A stretch of 64,000 nt of DNA from Cnuella takakiae (GCF_001953305.1 NZ_MTFE01000010.1:1084187-1148186); one strand, 5' to 3'; positions 44,183 to 53,008 are shown, counted from the stretch's first letter. Notes: generated by a model not told the origin, from the letters alone. Program-made: numbers and translations.

Positions 44183-45502
44183 ATGCGTTTTTGCCTTACC
44201 CTTTTGTTTTCCTGCGTTTTGCTGTTGTGCAAGGCGCAATTGGTTGCCGGTCCCATGCTGGGCCAACTGGAGCTCCGCACCGCCAGCATCTGGCTGGAAG
44301 TGGCCCTAGGGGTAAAGGCGGTTGCGTTGCGCTATGGGGTGAAAGGCGCCCTGCAAAAAACACAAAGCTATAAAGGCGAACTGGGCAAGGAGTTTAATCC
44401 CATCCGGATTGACCTGGGCGGACTGGAGCCCAACACTACTTATGCTTATACCATCATTATTGATGGCAAATCAATACCCGGCGGCAGCTTTACCACCAAG
44501 GAACTGTGGCAGTGGCGCAAACCGGCACCTGATTTCTCCTTTGTTACCGGTTCCTGCAATTATGTAAACAACCCGGTGTACGACCGTCCCGGTAAACCCT
44601 ACGGTGCCGACTCTTCCATTTTCCAGGCCATGGCAAAGGAAAAATCCGCCTTTATGCTGTGGCTAGGCGACAACTGGTACACCCGCGAAGTGGATTATGC
44701 TGCTCCGTGGGGATTGTGGGCCCGCGCCAGCCGCGACCGCAGCCAGCCTGTTTTGCAGCCTTTCCTGAAGGCTATGGCACATTATGCCAACTGGGACGAT
44801 CATGACTATGGACCCAACGATGTGGGTGGGAATTATATACTGAAGGAAGAAGCGAGGAAGGTGTTTCAAAGCTACTGGGCAAACCCATCCTATGGCATGA
44901 AAGGGGAGGGGATTTACACTCAGTTTTCCTGGAGTGATGTAGATTTCTTTGTTACCGACGACCGTTGGTGGCGTGCGGCTGATAACCTGCCCGACTCGGT
45001 TGATGGCAAGCCAAACCCGGAGAAAACCTTTTTGGGAAAAGAACAACTTCAATGGCTGAAAAATGCACTGGCATATAGTTCGGCAACTTTTAAAATAATA
45101 GTAGTGGGCAGCCAGGTGCTCAACCCTGTGCTGGACAACGAATCTTTGCATGACTACCCTGCCGAGTACAATGAACTGGTGCAGTTTATTACCAGCAATA
45201 AGATCAAAGGCGTGCTGTTTCTATCAGGTGATCACCATCATTCCGAGATCATCAAAATCAACCGGCAGGGTACCTATCCTTTATATGATATCACAGTGTC
45301 GCCGCTCACTTCCGGGTTGCGTGCTTTTGCAGGCCCCGAAGTAAATAATCCGTACCGGGTAGCAGGCTTCGATCATATCCAGAATTATGGTCGGTTTAGC
45401 TTTAGCGGCCCCGCCGGGCAGCGCAAGTTGACGGTAAGTTTTCACGATCCGAAAGGAACCCAAATTATGGAGTGGCAGATTAGCGAAAACGAGTTGAGAT
45501 AA
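44183..45502 (+). CDS. PhoD-like alkaline phosphatase / metallophosphodiesterase
   Basis: A 439-residue secreted enzyme with signal peptide RFCLTLLFSCVLLLCKAQ. An N-terminal Ig-like/fibronectin-like domain (about residues 20-110) is followed by the PhoD metallophosphatase domain: FSFVTGSCNYVN, FMLWLGDNWYTREVDY, YANWDDHDYGPNDVGGNY, FFVTDDRWWR and GVLFLSGDHHHSEIIK supply the Asp, Asn and His metal ligands. PhoD enzymes hydrolyse phosphate mono- or diesters outside the cytoplasm with Ca/Fe. The start ATG at 44183 follows TACCTTTA by 15 bases. Confidence 0.92.
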   Translation: MRFCLTLLFSCVLLLCKAQLVAGPMLGQLELRTASIWLEVALGVKAVALRYGVKGALQKTQSYKGELGKEFNPIRIDLGGLEPNTTYAYTIIIDGKSIPGGSFTTKELWQWRKPAPDFSFVTGSCNYVNNPVYDRPGKPYGADSSIFQAMAKEKSAFMLWLGDNWYTREVDYAAPWGLWARASRDRSQPVLQPFLKAMAHYANWDDHDYGPNDVGGNYILKEEARKVFQSYWANPSYGMKGEGIYTQFSWSDVDFFVTDDRWWRAADNLPDSVDGKPNPEKTFLGKEQLQWLKNALAYSSATFKIIVVGSQVLNPVLDNESLHDYPAEYNELVQFITSNKIKGVLFLSGDHHHSEIIKINRQGTYPLYDITVSPLTSGLRAFAGPEVNNPYRVAGFDHIQNYGRFSFSGPAGQRKLTVSFHDPKGTQIMEWQISENELR

Positions 45503-45545
45503 GCGATCATTTGATATCTTCAAATGCACCATTGATACTTGAATA

Positions 45546-46052
45546 ATGACGATCAGTTTTACATATAAGAAGCCGCAGGTAATACAGGCCTTGCGCTACC
45601 ATTTTTTGGCCAAAAGGGAGATCCGCCTGATGATCATCCTGGTAAATGTCTTTGCTTTTTTGTCGGCAGCACTTTTTTACTTCAAGAAAGTAACGCCCAT
45701 GGCTTTCCTGACAGGCTCGCTGTTGTGGTTTATCCTGATGCTCACCTTTTGGTTCTTTCTGCCGGGAGCGGTGTATCGCAGGGCCAGCACTTTCCGTGAT
45801 CATTTCACCATGAAATTCGGTGAGCAGGACTTTTCGGTAGGCAATGAAAGGGGCTCCCGCTCCTGGTCCTGGCAGGCATTGCAAAGCTTCCTGGAAACCC
45901 CTAACTTCTTTCACCTGTATTTCGACAGCCGCTCTTTTTTCCTGGTGCCCAAGGATGGGTTTAGCAACAGCGATGAAGTATGGGAAATGCGGCAGTTGCT
46001 AAAACAGAAAGTGGGGCCCATCCTAAGTCCTTCCCGAAGGGAAGGACTTTAG
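45546..46052 (+). CDS. YcxB-like membrane protein with repeat-encoded C-terminus
   Basis: A 168-residue protein with two adjacent membrane helices (about residues 27-75: LMIILVNVFAFLSAALFYF, LLWFILMLTFWFFLPG) and a C-terminal soluble domain (FSVGNERGSRSWSWQALQSFLETPNFFHLYF), the YcxB-like pattern. Function is unknown. The last nine residues (LSPSRREGL) and the stop codon are encoded by an R7 palindrome at 46021-46052, so the native C-terminus has been replaced or extended. It faces the GNAT gene across an R7 pair. Confidence 0.8.
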   Translation: MTISFTYKKPQVIQALRYHFLAKREIRLMIILVNVFAFLSAALFYFKKVTPMAFLTGSLLWFILMLTFWFFLPGAVYRRASTFRDHFTMKFGEQDFSVGNERGSRSWSWQALQSFLETPNFFHLYFDSRSFFLVPKDGFSNSDEVWEMRQLLKQKVGPILSPSRREGL

Positions 46053-46197
46053 AGAACTGCAGCAGCTAGCTTCCTTTCTATTACACAACAAAGCCTGCAA
46101 CAATTTGGGTGTTGCAGGCTTTGTTGTTTGTTCGGAACCAGTAGGAAACCAAATGTTGTAGGATATCAAAGTCCTTCCCTTCGGGAAGGATTTAGGA
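46021..46197. repeat. R7 inverted pair around a hairpin, between convergent genes
   Basis: Left copy: AAGTCCTTCCC-GAA-GGGAAGGACTT (46025-46049), coding for the YcxB-like C-terminus. Right copy about 46169-46197 (AAGTCCTTCCCTTCGGGAAG onward) is inverted. Both are themselves palindromes. A perfect 18-bp hairpin (46085-46127) lies between. Confidence 0.88.
46085..46127. terminator. Perfect 18-bp hairpin between convergent genes
   Basis: ACAACAAAGCCTGCAACA pairs perfectly with its complement across ATTTGGG. It can terminate from both sides. Confidence 0.8.
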
Positions 46198-46205
46198 TGG
46201 GCCCC

Positions 46206-46634
46206 TCATAGTTCTTTTTCCATCACCACGTGCGGTATCGTTACTTCTTCAAACTCGCCGCCCTGTACGTTGTAGCCCATCTTTTCGTAAAAACCAACAG
46301 CGTTTTTGCGGGCATGCATGGTAATGCGGCGATAGCCATGATCGCGGGCCAGGTTTTCGGCAAACTGGATGAGTGCCTTACCTACGCCTTTGCCCTGCAG
46401 GTCGTTGAGTACGGCCATCTGGCGCAGCCTTACCGTTTGCGGAGCTTCTTCTACCAGCATGCAGCAACCCAGTATTTTATCGTCTTCGTAAGCACCGATC
46501 ATCAGGTTGCTTTTTTCTTTTTCCAGTTCTTCGGGCGTGAAAGTTAAGCCCAGCGGTTTGCGCAAAATATCCTCCCGAAGGCGCACCATATTGGTATAGT
46601 CGGGTGTGCCGTGATCAATGATCTTTAATGCCAT
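46206..46634 (-). CDS. GNAT-family N-acetyltransferase
   Basis: A 142-residue acetyltransferase. The acetyl-CoA signature is LRQMAVLNDLQGKGVGKALIQFAENLARDHGYRRITMHAR (about residues 69-108), with the Q/RxxGxG/A loop as QGKGVG, and KNAVGFYEKMGYNV is the conserved C-terminal element. The strand around DYTNMVRLREDILRKPLGL is typical of small ElaA-like GNATs. Substrate unknown. Monocistronic, with an R7 repeat just after its stop. Confidence 0.9.
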   Translation of the reverse strand: MALKIIDHGTPDYTNMVRLREDILRKPLGLTFTPEELEKEKSNLMIGAYEDDKILGCCMLVEEAPQTVRLRQMAVLNDLQGKGVGKALIQFAENLARDHGYRRITMHARKNAVGFYEKMGYNVQGGEFEEVTIPHVVMEKEL

Positions 46635-46775
46635 GCTAATGGGTTGAGTGGGATCAAGTTACAATAATTGGCGAAACGCACCAATCAAAAATCATTGGCT
46701 TACAGGCGCAAACGCCCTGTGGAAAAGGATTTTGGCTAAATCTTGAGCTGAAAGTTCTTTTAATTGTAAAACTTC

Positions 46776-46783
46776 TATTTTTG
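46776..46783 (+). promoter_or_regulatory. -7 promoter element of acpP
   Basis: TATTTTTG, perfect TAnnTTTG, 26 bases before the acpP ATG, in an AT-rich region suited to a strongly expressed gene. Confidence 0.6.
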
Positions 46784-46809
46784 CACCACTATAACCAAAC
46801 TTTTACATC

Positions 46810-47046
46810 ATGTCAGACATCGCAGCAAGAGTAAAAAAGATCATTGTAGACAAACTGGGCGTTGATGAAGCTGAAGTTACCAATGAGGCTTCCTTTACCA
46901 ATGACCTGGGTGCCGATTCGCTCGACACAGTTGAACTGATCATGGAATTCGAAAAGGAATTCAACATCTCTATTCCTGATGAGCAGGCTGAAACCATCAC
47001 TACTGTTGGTCAGGCTGTATCTTACCTGGAAGAGCACGCTAAATAA
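46810..47046 (+). CDS. acpP: Acyl carrier protein
   Basis: A 78-residue acidic ACP, carrier of growing fatty acids. The phosphopantetheine Ser is Ser37 in [45 protein letters not shown] is the conserved third and fourth helix region. Followed by fabF 108 bases on and then rnc, the classical acpP-fabF-rnc order. The spacer contains a GGCGG-rich segment but no strong terminator, so read-through into fabF is likely. Confidence 0.97.
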   Translation: MSDIAARVKKIIVDKLGVDEAEVTNEASFTNDLGADSLDTVELIMEFEKEFNISIPDEQAETITTVGQAVSYLEEHAK

Positions 47047-47154
47047 GGAAACACTTTTTTTATCCGTCCCAACCGGAATAAAATCTTTATCCGCCTTTGA
47101 CTGTGCGAGCAGCAAAGGCGGTTTTATCTTACAAAAACCACGGTGCAAGGCAAT

Positions 47155-48408
47155 ATGCAACTTAAGCGGATCGTAGTTACGGGTATGGGTGCCCTCACGC
47201 CAATCGGTAATAATATTACTGAGTTCTGGAACAACCTGCGCAACGGTGTTAGTGGCGCCGATACCATCACCAACTTTGATGCGACCAAGTTCAAAACCCG
47301 CTTTGCATGCGAGGTGAAGAACTTCGATGCCACCAGTTTCATCGATCGAAAAGAGGCCCGCAAAATGGACCGCTTTACGCAAATGGCCATTGTGGCTTCC
47401 GACCAGGCCGTGCAGGATGCCGGTATTGGCGATGACAATGTAAACCCCGACCGCGTAGGTGTTGTATTTGCCTCGGGCATCGGTGGTCTCATCACCTTCC
47501 AGGAAGAGGTTACCAACTTCGCCAAAGGCGATGGCACACCCCGCTTCAATCCTTTCTTCATCCCCAAGATGATTTTGGATATTGCCGCAGGCCACATCTC
47601 CATGCGGCATGGTTTCCGTGGCCCCAACTTTGCGGTGGTGAGCGCCTGTGCTTCTGCTACCAACGCCATGATGGAAGCTTTCAACCTCATTCGGTTGGGC
47701 AAGGCTGATATCATCATTACCGGTGGTGCCGAAACCGTGATCTCCGAAGCCGGTATTGGTGGTTTTAATGCCATGAAGGCCCTCAGCGAGCGCAACGACG
47801 ATCCCAAAACCGCCAGCCGTCCCTACGACAAAGACCGCGATGGATTTGTGATGGGCGAAGGTGCCGGTGTACTGGTATTTGAAGAACTGGAACATGCCCT
47901 GGCTCGTGGTGCCAAGATCTATTGCGAAATTGGCGGCGCCGGTGCTACTGCCGATGCGCACCACCTTACCGCTCCCCATCCCGAAGGACTGGGTGCCCGC
48001 AACGTAATGCTCCAGGCACTTGATGATGCCGGTATGACCATTACCGATATCGACTATATCAATACCCATGGTACCTCTACTCCGTTGGGTGATATTGCCG
48101 AAGTAAAAGCCATACAGGCTGTGTTTGGCGGCCATGCATACAACCTCAATATCTCTTCTACCAAATCCATGACAGGCCATTGCCTGGGTGCTGCTGGTGT
48201 GATAGAGGCTATTGCCTGTATTCAGAGTGTGCAGCACGATATTGTGCCGCCCACCATCAACCACTTCACCGATGATCCGGAACTGGATCCCAAACTGAAC
48301 TTCACTTTCCATACTGCGCAAAAGCGGGTGGTAAATGCAGCCCTCAGCAATACATTCGGTTTTGGTGGGCACAATGCTTGCATGATCTTTAAAAAATATT
48401 CTGCTTAA
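47155..48408 (+). CDS. fabF: 3-oxoacyl-ACP synthase II
   Basis: A 417-residue KAS II, which condenses acyl-ACP with malonyl-ACP in fatty-acid elongation. The catalytic Cys is in VVSACASATNAM (about residue 164), and the two His lie in INTHGTSTPLGD and KSMTGHCLGAAGVIEA; the C-terminal SNTFGFGGHNACMIF is the usual end. ATG 47155 is chosen over a GTG four codons upstream because LKRIVVTGMGALTPIG follows immediately. Located between acpP and rnc. Confidence 0.96.
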   Translation: MQLKRIVVTGMGALTPIGNNITEFWNNLRNGVSGADTITNFDATKFKTRFACEVKNFDATSFIDRKEARKMDRFTQMAIVASDQAVQDAGIGDDNVNPDRVGVVFASGIGGLITFQEEVTNFAKGDGTPRFNPFFIPKMILDIAAGHISMRHGFRGPNFAVVSACASATNAMMEAFNLIRLGKADIIITGGAETVISEAGIGGFNAMKALSERNDDPKTASRPYDKDRDGFVMGEGAGVLVFEELEHALARGAKIYCEIGGAGATADAHHLTAPHPEGLGARNVMLQALDDAGMTITDIDYINTHGTSTPLGDIAEVKAIQAVFGGHAYNLNISSTKSMTGHCLGAAGVIEAIACIQSVQHDIVPPTINHFTDDPELDPKLNFTFHTAQKRVVNAALSNTFGFGGHNACMIFKKYSA

Positions 48409-48437
48409 TTTCAACGGCAGGATTTATACATTCAAGC

Positions 48438-49178
48438 ATGTCCTTTGTGGGATTTTGGTCGGCACTCTATAAAAAGCGTTCGGGGTCGTCTTTCAAGAAA
48501 AATCTGAAAGCCGTGCTGGGCTTCTCGCCTGGCAGCCTCTCGCTATATAAAACTGCCCTTACCCATCGTTCCATCAAGGAAACATCGGATGCTAACAACG
48601 AACGCCTCGAATACCTGGGCGACGCTATTCTCTCCGCTATTATTGCCGATTACCTTTTTAAACGCTATCCCTACAAGGAAGAAGGTTTCCTGACCGAGAT
48701 GCGCAGCAAGATGGTAAACCGTTCGCAGCTGAACGATATTGCCATCAAGATGGGCCTCAAGAAGATTACTGTATTCAACAAAGCCGACAACTCGCTCAAG
48801 GTGAGCCAGATTTTTGGTAATACCCTTGAAGCCCTCGTTGGTGCTGTGTACCTCGATAAAGGGTATAAAAAAACCAGCAAGTGGGTAGGCGAGCAGATCA
48901 TCATGCCCCACATGTTTGTGGACGACCTGGAGGTGCTGGAAATTAATCATAAAAACAAGCTCTATGGCTGGGCCAACAAAAACGGCAAGCAGTTGGAGTT
49001 TGAAACCATGAACGAGCAGATGCAGGGCGGCCGCCGTCTTTTCACCATTGGCGCCGTTGTAAATGGAAAAGTAATTGCCGAAGGCAAGGCTTACAACAAA
49101 AAAGACGCTTCGCAAATTGCCGCCCAACTGGCTGTGGAAAAGCTGGGCATCATCAATGGGGAGGCAACACAGCCTTAA
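48438..49178 (+). CDS. rnc: Ribonuclease III
   Basis: A 246-residue dsRNA endonuclease for rRNA and mRNA processing. The catalytic signature NNERLEYLGDAILSAI (about residues 53-68) and the second acidic site GNTLEALVGAVYLDKGY are intact. A C-terminal dsRNA-binding domain (about 165-240) ends KKDASQIAAQLAVEKLG. The high density of long RNA-forming palindromes in this genome gives the enzyme many possible substrates, an inference. It follows fabF by 29 bases. Confidence 0.95.
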   Translation: MSFVGFWSALYKKRSGSSFKKNLKAVLGFSPGSLSLYKTALTHRSIKETSDANNERLEYLGDAILSAIIADYLFKRYPYKEEGFLTEMRSKMVNRSQLNDIAIKMGLKKITVFNKADNSLKVSQIFGNTLEALVGAVYLDKGYKKTSKWVGEQIIMPHMFVDDLEVLEINHKNKLYGWANKNGKQLEFETMNEQMQGGRRLFTIGAVVNGKVIAEGKAYNKKDASQIAAQLAVEKLGIINGEATQP

Positions 49179-49400
49179 ACCTGTTGCTTCATCGTATTAC
49201 TCATTTCGGTGTAGTCTGCGCTATTTTCTTCCTTTCAGAATGAGTTATTCTTCTATTTGCTTTTGAAGCTCCACTTCATATTCATCCTTAAAGGCTTTTG
49301 CTATACCAAAGCAACTTGTATATTAATGTTTAGGGGAAATATGCCTTTTTGAAAAGACAAAATTGCCCATTTTTTGTACCTTGTAGGTAAATGCAAAGCC

Positions 49401-49832
49401 ATGATTAAAACGGCTGAGGCCGCATTTTTGGTTTTATCGGAAATGCCCGGCCAAATAAATGACAGCGAAATTTTGGATTTATTGTACACCCGCGAGTTGG
49501 ATTGGAAGTACATGGATGCAATCAAAAGTCTGACTGCGTTCAGCGACGAAACTATTTCCGATTGGTTCAATATCAGCGTAAAAACTTTGCGGGAATACCG
49601 CAAGCCAGGTAGTTCTTTCAAGAACAACGTAAAAGAGCAACTCCTGCTGCTGCTCACCCTAATTAAACATGGCACCTCGGTTTTCGGGTCGCATACCGCC
49701 TTTGACAATTGGCTGCGTACACCCAACTTCTTTTTCGACCAAAAAGTTCCGGCCTCTTTTCTCAACACCGTTACCGGTATCAGGTTTGTAAACGACCGGC
49801 TCACAGCCATGGAGTATGGCGATAACGTCTGA
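49401..49832 (+). CDS. Xre/MbcA/ParS-type antitoxin of a RES toxin
   Basis: A 143-residue antitoxin. An N-terminal HTH-like region (DETISDWFNISVKTLREYRK, about residues 44-63) is followed by the toxin-binding domain ending GIRFVNDRLTAMEYGDNV; the LL-rich middle (LLLLLTLIKHGTSVFGSHTAFDNWLRTPN) is diagnostic for the Xre-MbcA-ParS family. It neutralises the RES toxin encoded three bases downstream and probably represses the operon. The start ATG 49401 is preferred over an upstream in-frame TTG. The 222 bases upstream hold no gene. Confidence 0.88.
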   Translation: MIKTAEAAFLVLSEMPGQINDSEILDLLYTRELDWKYMDAIKSLTAFSDETISDWFNISVKTLREYRKPGSSFKNNVKEQLLLLLTLIKHGTSVFGSHTAFDNWLRTPNFFFDQKVPASFLNTVTGIRFVNDRLTAMEYGDNV

Positions 49833-49835
49833 GGG

Positions 49836-50288
49836 ATGGAAGTGTTTCGGATCACAAAGCAATCCTTTGCCGGTGCCCTTACCGCTTCGGGTAGTGCCAA
49901 TCGCTGGAATGTAAAAGGACAACAGGTATTGTACACCGGCGGTTCCCGGTCGCTTGCCACCCTTGAACTGGTGGTGCACAAGGGCGCCATCGTGCCAACT
50001 GATTTGTATAAAGTGATGGTTATCTCTTTGCCGGATGCGGACCATTTTTATACGCAAGTACAAACGCGGGATTTGCCCCAAAACTGGCAATCCATTGCGG
50101 CTTATGCCACCCTGCAGCGCCTTGGTTCCAGCTGGGTGGAGCAAGCAGCATCATTGATTTTAAAAGTCCCTTCTGCGGTTATTCCGTTTGAATACAATTA
50201 TATCATCAATACCGAGCATCCCGATTTTACAGAAAACGTTAAGTTGGTAAGAACAGAACCTTACTTCTGGGATTACCGGTTGTTTTAA
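49836..50288 (+). CDS. RES-domain toxin
   Basis: A 150-residue RES domain. The namesake residues are visible: Arg in EVFRITKQSFAG, Glu in LATLELVVHKG (about residue 47) and Ser in LGSSWVEQAASLILKVPSAVIP. SANRWNVKGQQVLYTGGS is the conserved NAD-binding start. RES toxins degrade NAD+ and arrest growth. Three bases separate it from the antitoxin gene, so the pair is an operon. The full set of residues suggests an active toxin. Confidence 0.9.
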   Translation: MEVFRITKQSFAGALTASGSANRWNVKGQQVLYTGGSRSLATLELVVHKGAIVPTDLYKVMVISLPDADHFYTQVQTRDLPQNWQSIAAYATLQRLGSSWVEQAASLILKVPSAVIPFEYNYIINTEHPDFTENVKLVRTEPYFWDYRLF

Positions 50289-50293
50289 AGGCA

Positions 50294-50698
50294 TTATAGT
50301 TTCTTTTCCTGGCACAACTCGATCAACACTCCGTTCGTATCTTTTGGGTGTAAAAAACAAACGAGTTTATTGTCTGCGCCTTCCTTGGGTTGCGGGTTAA
50401 TCAGGGTAAAGCCTTCATCCTGCAACCGGTTCATCTCTGCATGAATATCGGCCACCTCAAAAGCAATGTGGTGGATGCCTTCCCCCTTCTTTTCAATGAA
50501 CTTTTGAATAACCCCATCAGGTGTGGTGCTTTCAAGCAGTTCGATCTTGGTTTCGCCTTTTTGGAAAAATGCGGTGCGTACTTTTTCGGAGGCAACTTCC
50601 TCCTGTTTATAGCAATTGGTATTCAATAACTTAGAAAATAAAGGAATGGCTTTTTCAAAAGAGCTAACTGCTATACCAATATGCTCAACTTTTAACAT
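50294..50698 (-). CDS. mce: Methylmalonyl-CoA epimerase
   Basis: A 134-residue VOC-fold enzyme that interconverts (2R)- and (2S)-methylmalonyl-CoA. The metal ligands lie in VEHIGIAVSSFEKAIPLF, GIHHIAFEVADI and VLIELCQ, and FLHPKDTNGVLIEL is characteristic. It connects propionate and succinyl-CoA metabolism; the mutase genes are not in the window. Its stop lies six bases from the end of the convergent RES toxin gene. Confidence 0.93.
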   Translation of the reverse strand: MLKVEHIGIAVSSFEKAIPLFSKLLNTNCYKQEEVASEKVRTAFFQKGETKIELLESTTPDGVIQKFIEKKGEGIHHIAFEVADIHAEMNRLQDEGFTLINPQPKEGADNKLVCFLHPKDTNGVLIELCQEKKL

Positions 50699-50772
50699 GC
50701 GCCTTTGTTTATGATTATGGTAAAATTACCGTCATAGATAGGTTCTATAAGGATAGATTGGTGCATTATAGG

Positions 50773-50780
50773 TAAATTTG
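50773..50780 (+). promoter_or_regulatory. -7 promoter element of iscS
   Basis: TAAATTTG, perfect TAnnTTTG, 30 bases before the iscS ATG. Confidence 0.55.
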
Positions 50781-50810
50781 CTATCCGAAACGAAAACAAA
50801 TACATATTGT

Positions 50811-52028
50811 ATGCTGAAACTTCCCATATATCTTGATCATAACGCTACTACGCCCTGTGATCCACGTGTAGTAGAAGCCATGATTCCCTACTTCACCGAG
50901 GCTTATGGAAACGCTGCCAGCCGCAACCACCCATTTGGATGGAAGGCTGAAGAAGCTGTGGATTATGCCCGTGAGCAGGTAGCCAAACTAATCAACGCCG
51001 ATCCTAAAGAAATTATTTTCACCTCCGGTGCCACCGAAGGCGATAACCTGGCGATCAAAGGTGTGTTTGAGATGTATGCTACCAAAGGCAACCACATCAT
51101 CACCTGTAACATCGAGCACAAAGCCGTGCTGGATACCTGCAAGCACCTGGAGAAAGAAGGTGCCGAGGTTACCTACCTGGAAGTAAGCGATAAAGGCCTG
51201 GTTACCCCCGAGCAGGTGGAAGCCGCTATCAAGCCCAACACCATCCTTATTGCCCTCATGTATGGCAACAACGAGATTGGTACCCTGATGCCCATCCGCG
51301 AGATCGGTGCCATTGCCCGCAAGCATGGTGTGCTGCTGTTCACCGATGGTGTGCAGGCAGTAGGTAAAATCCCCGTTGACGTGAAGGCCGACAATATTGA
51401 CCTGATGGCCTTTACCGCACACAAGATGTACGGTCCCAAGGGTGTAGGCGCCCTATACGTTCGCCGCAAGAACCCCCGTGTAAAAGTTACTGCCCAGATG
51501 GACGGTGGCGGACATGAGCGTGGCATGCGCAGCGGTACCCTCAATGTGCCTGGTATCGTTGGTTTTGGTAAAGCCTGCGAACTGGCCATGAACGAAATGC
51601 AGCAGGATGCCGAGCGCCTGAGCAAGCTCCGCGACAAACTGGAAGGTGCCCTGATGCAACTGGAAGAGGCATACATCAACGGCGACCCCGCACACCGCCT
51701 GCCCCATGTTACCAATATTTCTTTCAAGTACGTGGAAGGTGAAGGCCTGCTGATGGGCTTTAATAAGGACATCGCGCTTTCTTCCGGTTCGGCTTGTACT
51801 TCTGCTTCACTCGAGCCATCTTACGTGCTGAAAGCACTGGGCCTCGGCGACGATCTGGCACACAGTTCGCTCCGTTTTGGTCTGGGCCGCTACACCACCG
51901 AAGAGCAGATCGATTATACCATCGAAGCCATTTCCAAAACAGTAACCAAGCTCCGCGAGATGAGCCCGCTGTGGGAAATGTACAAAGAGGGTATCGACCT
52001 GAATACCATCGAGTGGGCACACCACTAA
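50811..52028 (+). CDS. iscS: Cysteine desulfurase
   Basis: A 405-residue PLP enzyme that delivers persulfide sulfur from cysteine to Isc[19 protein letters not shown] is the start signature, the PLP His lies in [13 protein letters not shown], the PLP Lys in [20 protein letters not shown], and the persulfide Cys in [21 protein letters not shown]. First of iscS-iscU-iscA. The spacers of the three genes are filled with R3 repeats. No iscR-like regulator or hscAB is seen nearby. Confidence 0.96.
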   Translation: MLKLPIYLDHNATTPCDPRVVEAMIPYFTEAYGNAASRNHPFGWKAEEAVDYAREQVAKLINADPKEIIFTSGATEGDNLAIKGVFEMYATKGNHIITCNIEHKAVLDTCKHLEKEGAEVTYLEVSDKGLVTPEQVEAAIKPNTILIALMYGNNEIGTLMPIREIGAIARKHGVLLFTDGVQAVGKIPVDVKADNIDLMAFTAHKMYGPKGVGALYVRRKNPRVKVTAQMDGGGHERGMRSGTLNVPGIVGFGKACELAMNEMQQDAERLSKLRDKLEGALMQLEEAYINGDPAHRLPHVTNISFKYVEGEGLLMGFNKDIALSSGSACTSASLEPSYVLKALGLGDDLAHSSLRFGLGRYTTEEQIDYTIEAISKTVTKLREMSPLWEMYKEGIDLNTIEWAHH

Positions 52029-52038
52029 ACATAATCTG

Positions 52039-52072
52039 CCAATCAGCTAATGTGCTAATTAGCTGATTGGCA
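52039..52072. repeat. R3 hairpin between iscS and iscU
   Basis: GCCAATCAGCTAAT pairs perfectly with its complement across GTGCTA, 11 bases after the iscS stop. Further TTAGCACA-like units lie up to 52111. Confidence 0.85.
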
Positions 52073-52130
52073 TCACTCTTTTCATAACCGGTACGTAATT
52101 AGCACAATAGCTTATTATCAAATTACCACT

Positions 52131-52547
52131 ATGGCTTACTCTGACAAACTGTTGGACCATTACAATAACCCCAAGAATGTGGGTACCCTCGACAAGAGCA
52201 AAAACAATGTAGGCACCGGCCTGGTAGGTGCTCCTGAGTGCGGCGACGTTATGCGCCTGCAGATCGAGGTGGACGAGAACGGCGTGATTGCCGATGCCAA
52301 ATTCAAAACCTTCGGTTGTGGTTCGGCCATTGCTTCTTCCTCGCTGGCTACCGAGTGGCTGAAAGGCAAAAGCATTGAAGACGCCATCAAGATCGACAAC
52401 ATGGTGCTGGTAGAAGAACTAAACCTGCCCCCCGTTAAGATCCACTGCTCGGTACTGGCCGAAGACGCCATCAAGGCTGCCGTTAACGACTACCGCAAGA
52501 AGAACGGCCTGGAAGAAATCCAGTTCGAAGAGAGCGTAGTACACTAA
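52131..52547 (+). CDS. iscU: Iron-sulfur cluster scaffold protein
   Basis: A 138-residue IscU. The three cluster Cys are in GAPECGDVMRLQI, KTFGCGSAIASSSLATEW and PVKIHCSVLAEDAIKAAV, with the conserved Asp in the first motif. The LPPVK chaperone-recognition motif is present. It assembles [2Fe-2S] clusters using sulfur from IscS. The stop codon runs directly into R3 repeat (TAATTAATTAGCTAATTAGC). Confidence 0.96.
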   Translation: MAYSDKLLDHYNNPKNVGTLDKSKNNVGTGLVGAPECGDVMRLQIEVDENGVIADAKFKTFGCGSAIASSSLATEWLKGKSIEDAIKIDNMVLVEELNLPPVKIHCSVLAEDAIKAAVNDYRKKNGLEEIQFEESVVH

Positions 52548-52548
52548 T

Positions 52549-52652
52549 TAATTAGCTAATTAGCCAATATGCTAATGTGCTAATAAGGTAATCTGTTACA
52601 TCAGTTTGCCTTTTTAGCACATTAGCATATTAGCACATTATCACATTAGCAT
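52549..52652. repeat. R3 inverted repeat between iscU and iscA
   Basis: AATATGCTAATGTGCTAA (52566-52583) pairs perfectly with TTAGCACATTAGCATATT (52614-52631); more TAGCACATTA units follow to the iscA start. The whole spacer is repeat. Confidence 0.88.
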
Positions 52653-52653
52653 T

Positions 52654-53004
52654 ATGGTTGGAACAGACAACGCCATATTCGTAAGCGATAAGGCAAAAGA
52701 AAAAGTAAGTCAGCTGATGCAGGACGCTGGTATTGCCGGCGATGGTTCCTATTTCCTGCGGGTGAGCGTGGTAGGCGGAGGTTGCTCGGGTTTGAGCTAT
52801 AAGCTGGACTTCGACAACGAAAGCAAACCCATGGACCAGGTGTTTGAAGATAATGGGGTAAAGGTGGTAACCGACCTAAAAAGCTTCTTGTACCTGGTGA
52901 ACACCGAGCTGAAATTCTCCGATGGCCTGAATGGTAAGGGTTTTTATTTTGAAAACCCTAACGCCAGCAGAACTTGTGGTTGCGGTGATAGCTTCGCCGT
53001 GTAA
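52654..53004 (+). CDS. iscA: A-type iron-sulfur carrier protein
   Basis: A 116-residue A-type carrier with the three conserved Cys: GGGCSGLSYKLDF and SRTCGCGDSF. VKVVTDLKSFLYLVNTELKFSDGLNGKGFYFENPNA is the typical core. It passes clusters from IscU to target enzymes. It starts immediately after an R3 repeat and an R11 copy begins four bases after its stop. Confidence 0.95.
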   Translation: MVGTDNAIFVSDKAKEKVSQLMQDAGIAGDGSYFLRVSVVGGGCSGLSYKLDFDNESKPMDQVFEDNGVKVVTDLKSFLYLVNTELKFSDGLNGKGFYFENPNASRTCGCGDSFAV

Positions 53005-53008
53005 GCAG

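Noticed and set aside
49240-49330. Short acidic reading frame on the minus strand (AKAFKDEYEVELQKQIEE)
   Set aside because: Only about 25 codons after an in-frame stop, with no start codon; possibly a gene remnant but not supportable.
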